From Nitrospinota bacterium (GTDB lineage Bacteria > Nitrospinota_A > UBA7883 > JACRGQ01), in assembly GCA_016212275.1 (NCBI GenBank), contig JACRGR010000041.1, positions 1-44,174 on the forward strand: a stretch of DNA of 44,174 bases, read 5' to 3'. The number at the start of each line of letters is the position of its first letter. The stretch's first letter is position 1. A program made the position numbers and the translations under genes. Below the pieces are notes generated by a model. It was not told the origin of the DNA, did not search any database, and saw only the letters and a list, made by a program, of their open reading frames with translations. Below, in pieces: positions 43,685 through 44,174 of the stretch.

Positions 43685-44050
43685 ATGCCGTACTGGGTAT
43701 CGAGGGAGGAATTTACCGCGATTGCGGAGGCCGCGCTGGCGGGCATCCCGCGCGCGTTCAGAAAACGCCTGAAGAACATCGCCATTATCGTGGAGGACTA
43801 CCCCTCGCGCGCGGATGCGCGGGCCATGGGGGCAACGCGGCACGATCTGCTGGGGCTTTTCGCCGGTGCCGGATATGCGGAAAAGGACGGCTTTTTCACG
43901 GCGCTTTCCATGCCGGACCGGGTGTATCTGTACCAGAAGAATATCGAGAGGTACTGTTCGTCGAAAGAGGAACTGACGGAGGAGATACGCAAAACGCTGG
44001 TACATGAAATAGGGCACTACTTCGGCCTATCGGAGGGACTGTCTCAATAA
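43685..44050 (+). CDS. zincin-type metallopeptidase, 3' end replaced by insertion sequence
   Basis: 121 residues. It matches small zincin (PF06262-type) proteins: the metal site HEIGHYFGLSE holds two His and the catalytic Glu. After GLSE the normal C-terminal residues are missing and the frame runs GGA-CTG-TCT-CAA-TAA through the left end of a putative IS at about 44035. The active site is kept but the last few residues are lost, so it may be only partly functional. ATG start; weak ribosome site. Confidence 0.7.
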   Translation: MPYWVSREEFTAIAEAALAGIPRAFRKRLKNIAIIVEDYPSRADARAMGATRHDLLGLFAGAGYAEKDGFFTALSMPDRVYLYQKNIERYCSSKEELTEEIRKTLVHEIGHYFGLSEGLSQ

Positions 44051-44174
44051 CTGTGTAAGTGACCTTAAAATAAACTTTATGTTTAAGGAGGTGCTTACAT
44101 GGACGGAACAAAGAACAAGGGTGGCCATCTAAAGGGATCGGATGTTCAAGCCCGCATTAAAGAACTGATGCAAA
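44035..44174 (+). mobile_element. left end of an insertion sequence, IS256-like
   Basis: Begins at about 44035 with GGGACTGTCTCAATAACTGT and a GTAAGTGACC stretch, an end that resembles terminal inverted repeats of IS256-family elements (recalled, not searched). An ORF with a strong AAGGAGG site starts 65 bases in. The right end is beyond the window, so target duplication cannot be checked. Confidence 0.5.
44099..44174 (+). CDS. probable transposase, N-terminus only (partial)
   Basis: The first 25 codons of an ORF cut off by the window edge: ATG 44099 preceded by AAGGAGG eight bases upstream. The start MDGTKNKGGHLKGSDVQARI followed by KELMQ is soluble and basic, ending in a helix like the N-termini of mutator-type transposases. 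Too short to assign; the call rests mainly on the IS-like terminus upstream. Confidence 0.45.
   Translation, partial: MDGTKNKGGHLKGSDVQARIKELMQ

Overview
The window is a gene-dense stretch (roughly 60% G+C by eye) of a Gram-negative-type bacterial chromosome. It carries housekeeping genes (mfd, ftsK, nadB, folD, gmk, yicC, fmt, def), three c-type cytochromes with 1, 5 and 9 CxxCH motifs, a membrane b-type cytochrome, several signalling proteins and chemotaxis genes. Multiheme cytochromes, PilZ/FHA/PAS signalling and an archaeal-type glutamate-synthase-like flavoprotein suggest a respiratory environmental bacterium of a Nitrospinota, Nitrospirota or deltaproteobacteria-like lineage. No rRNA or clade-specific marker is present, so this placement is inference.

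Layout. 1-2327 (-): alpha/beta hydrolase and a Mur-ligase-like protein with a membrane N-terminus, sharing a TAGTG junction. 2402-7813 (+): GT39-type glycosyltransferase, heme-motif membrane sensor with an RsbW-like kinase domain, double-FHA protein, nadB. 7843-9826 (-): ECF sigma factor, AhpD/CMD-like protein and pentaheme cytochrome. 9933-12293 (+): ftsK. 12315-14704 (-): yicC-gmk-folD with a recognisable promoter. 14818-22984 (+): GDT1-like transporter, lipoprotein, mfd, and a MEDS-multi-PAS hybrid histidine kinase. 22993-26508 (-): fmt-ugd-uxs and a small membrane protein. 26626-31836 (-): a redox block made of a Fe-S/FMN glutamate-synthase-like protein, a double cyclic-nucleotide-domain ferredoxin, a diheme-type cytochrome b, a nonaheme cytochrome c and, from its own promoter, a monoheme cytochrome c ending in a rho-independent terminator. 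31991-36391: def, a PflX-type radical SAM protein, a divergent PEP carboxykinase, a 74-residue RHH-like protein and a methyltransferase. 36436-37765 (-): an apparently acquired cassette (secreted DUF4431-like protein and NPGN-motif protein). 37864-40950 (-): cheA and a CheD-receiver fusion. 41168-44174 (+ mostly): tRNA-Gly(CCC), a large PilZ protein, a zinc ribbon (-), a metallopeptidase whose 3' end is cut by an insertion sequence, and the first codons of that element's probable transposase.

How the parts may work together. The most distinctive unit is 27186-31836. It reads as a transmembrane electron conduit: cytoplasmic FMN/Fe-S proteins, one of them with two cNMP-binding folds, then a two-heme membrane cytochrome b, then a nine-heme periplasmic cytochrome c. 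Its promoter abuts two palindromes, one resembling a CsoR/CstR-type operator. Three palindromic intergenic or near-intergenic repeats are also present (33403-33446, 33512-33570, 43252-43322). No stretch above 300 bases lacks a gene; the longest gap, 40951-41167, holds the cheA upstream region and a -10 box for the tRNA.
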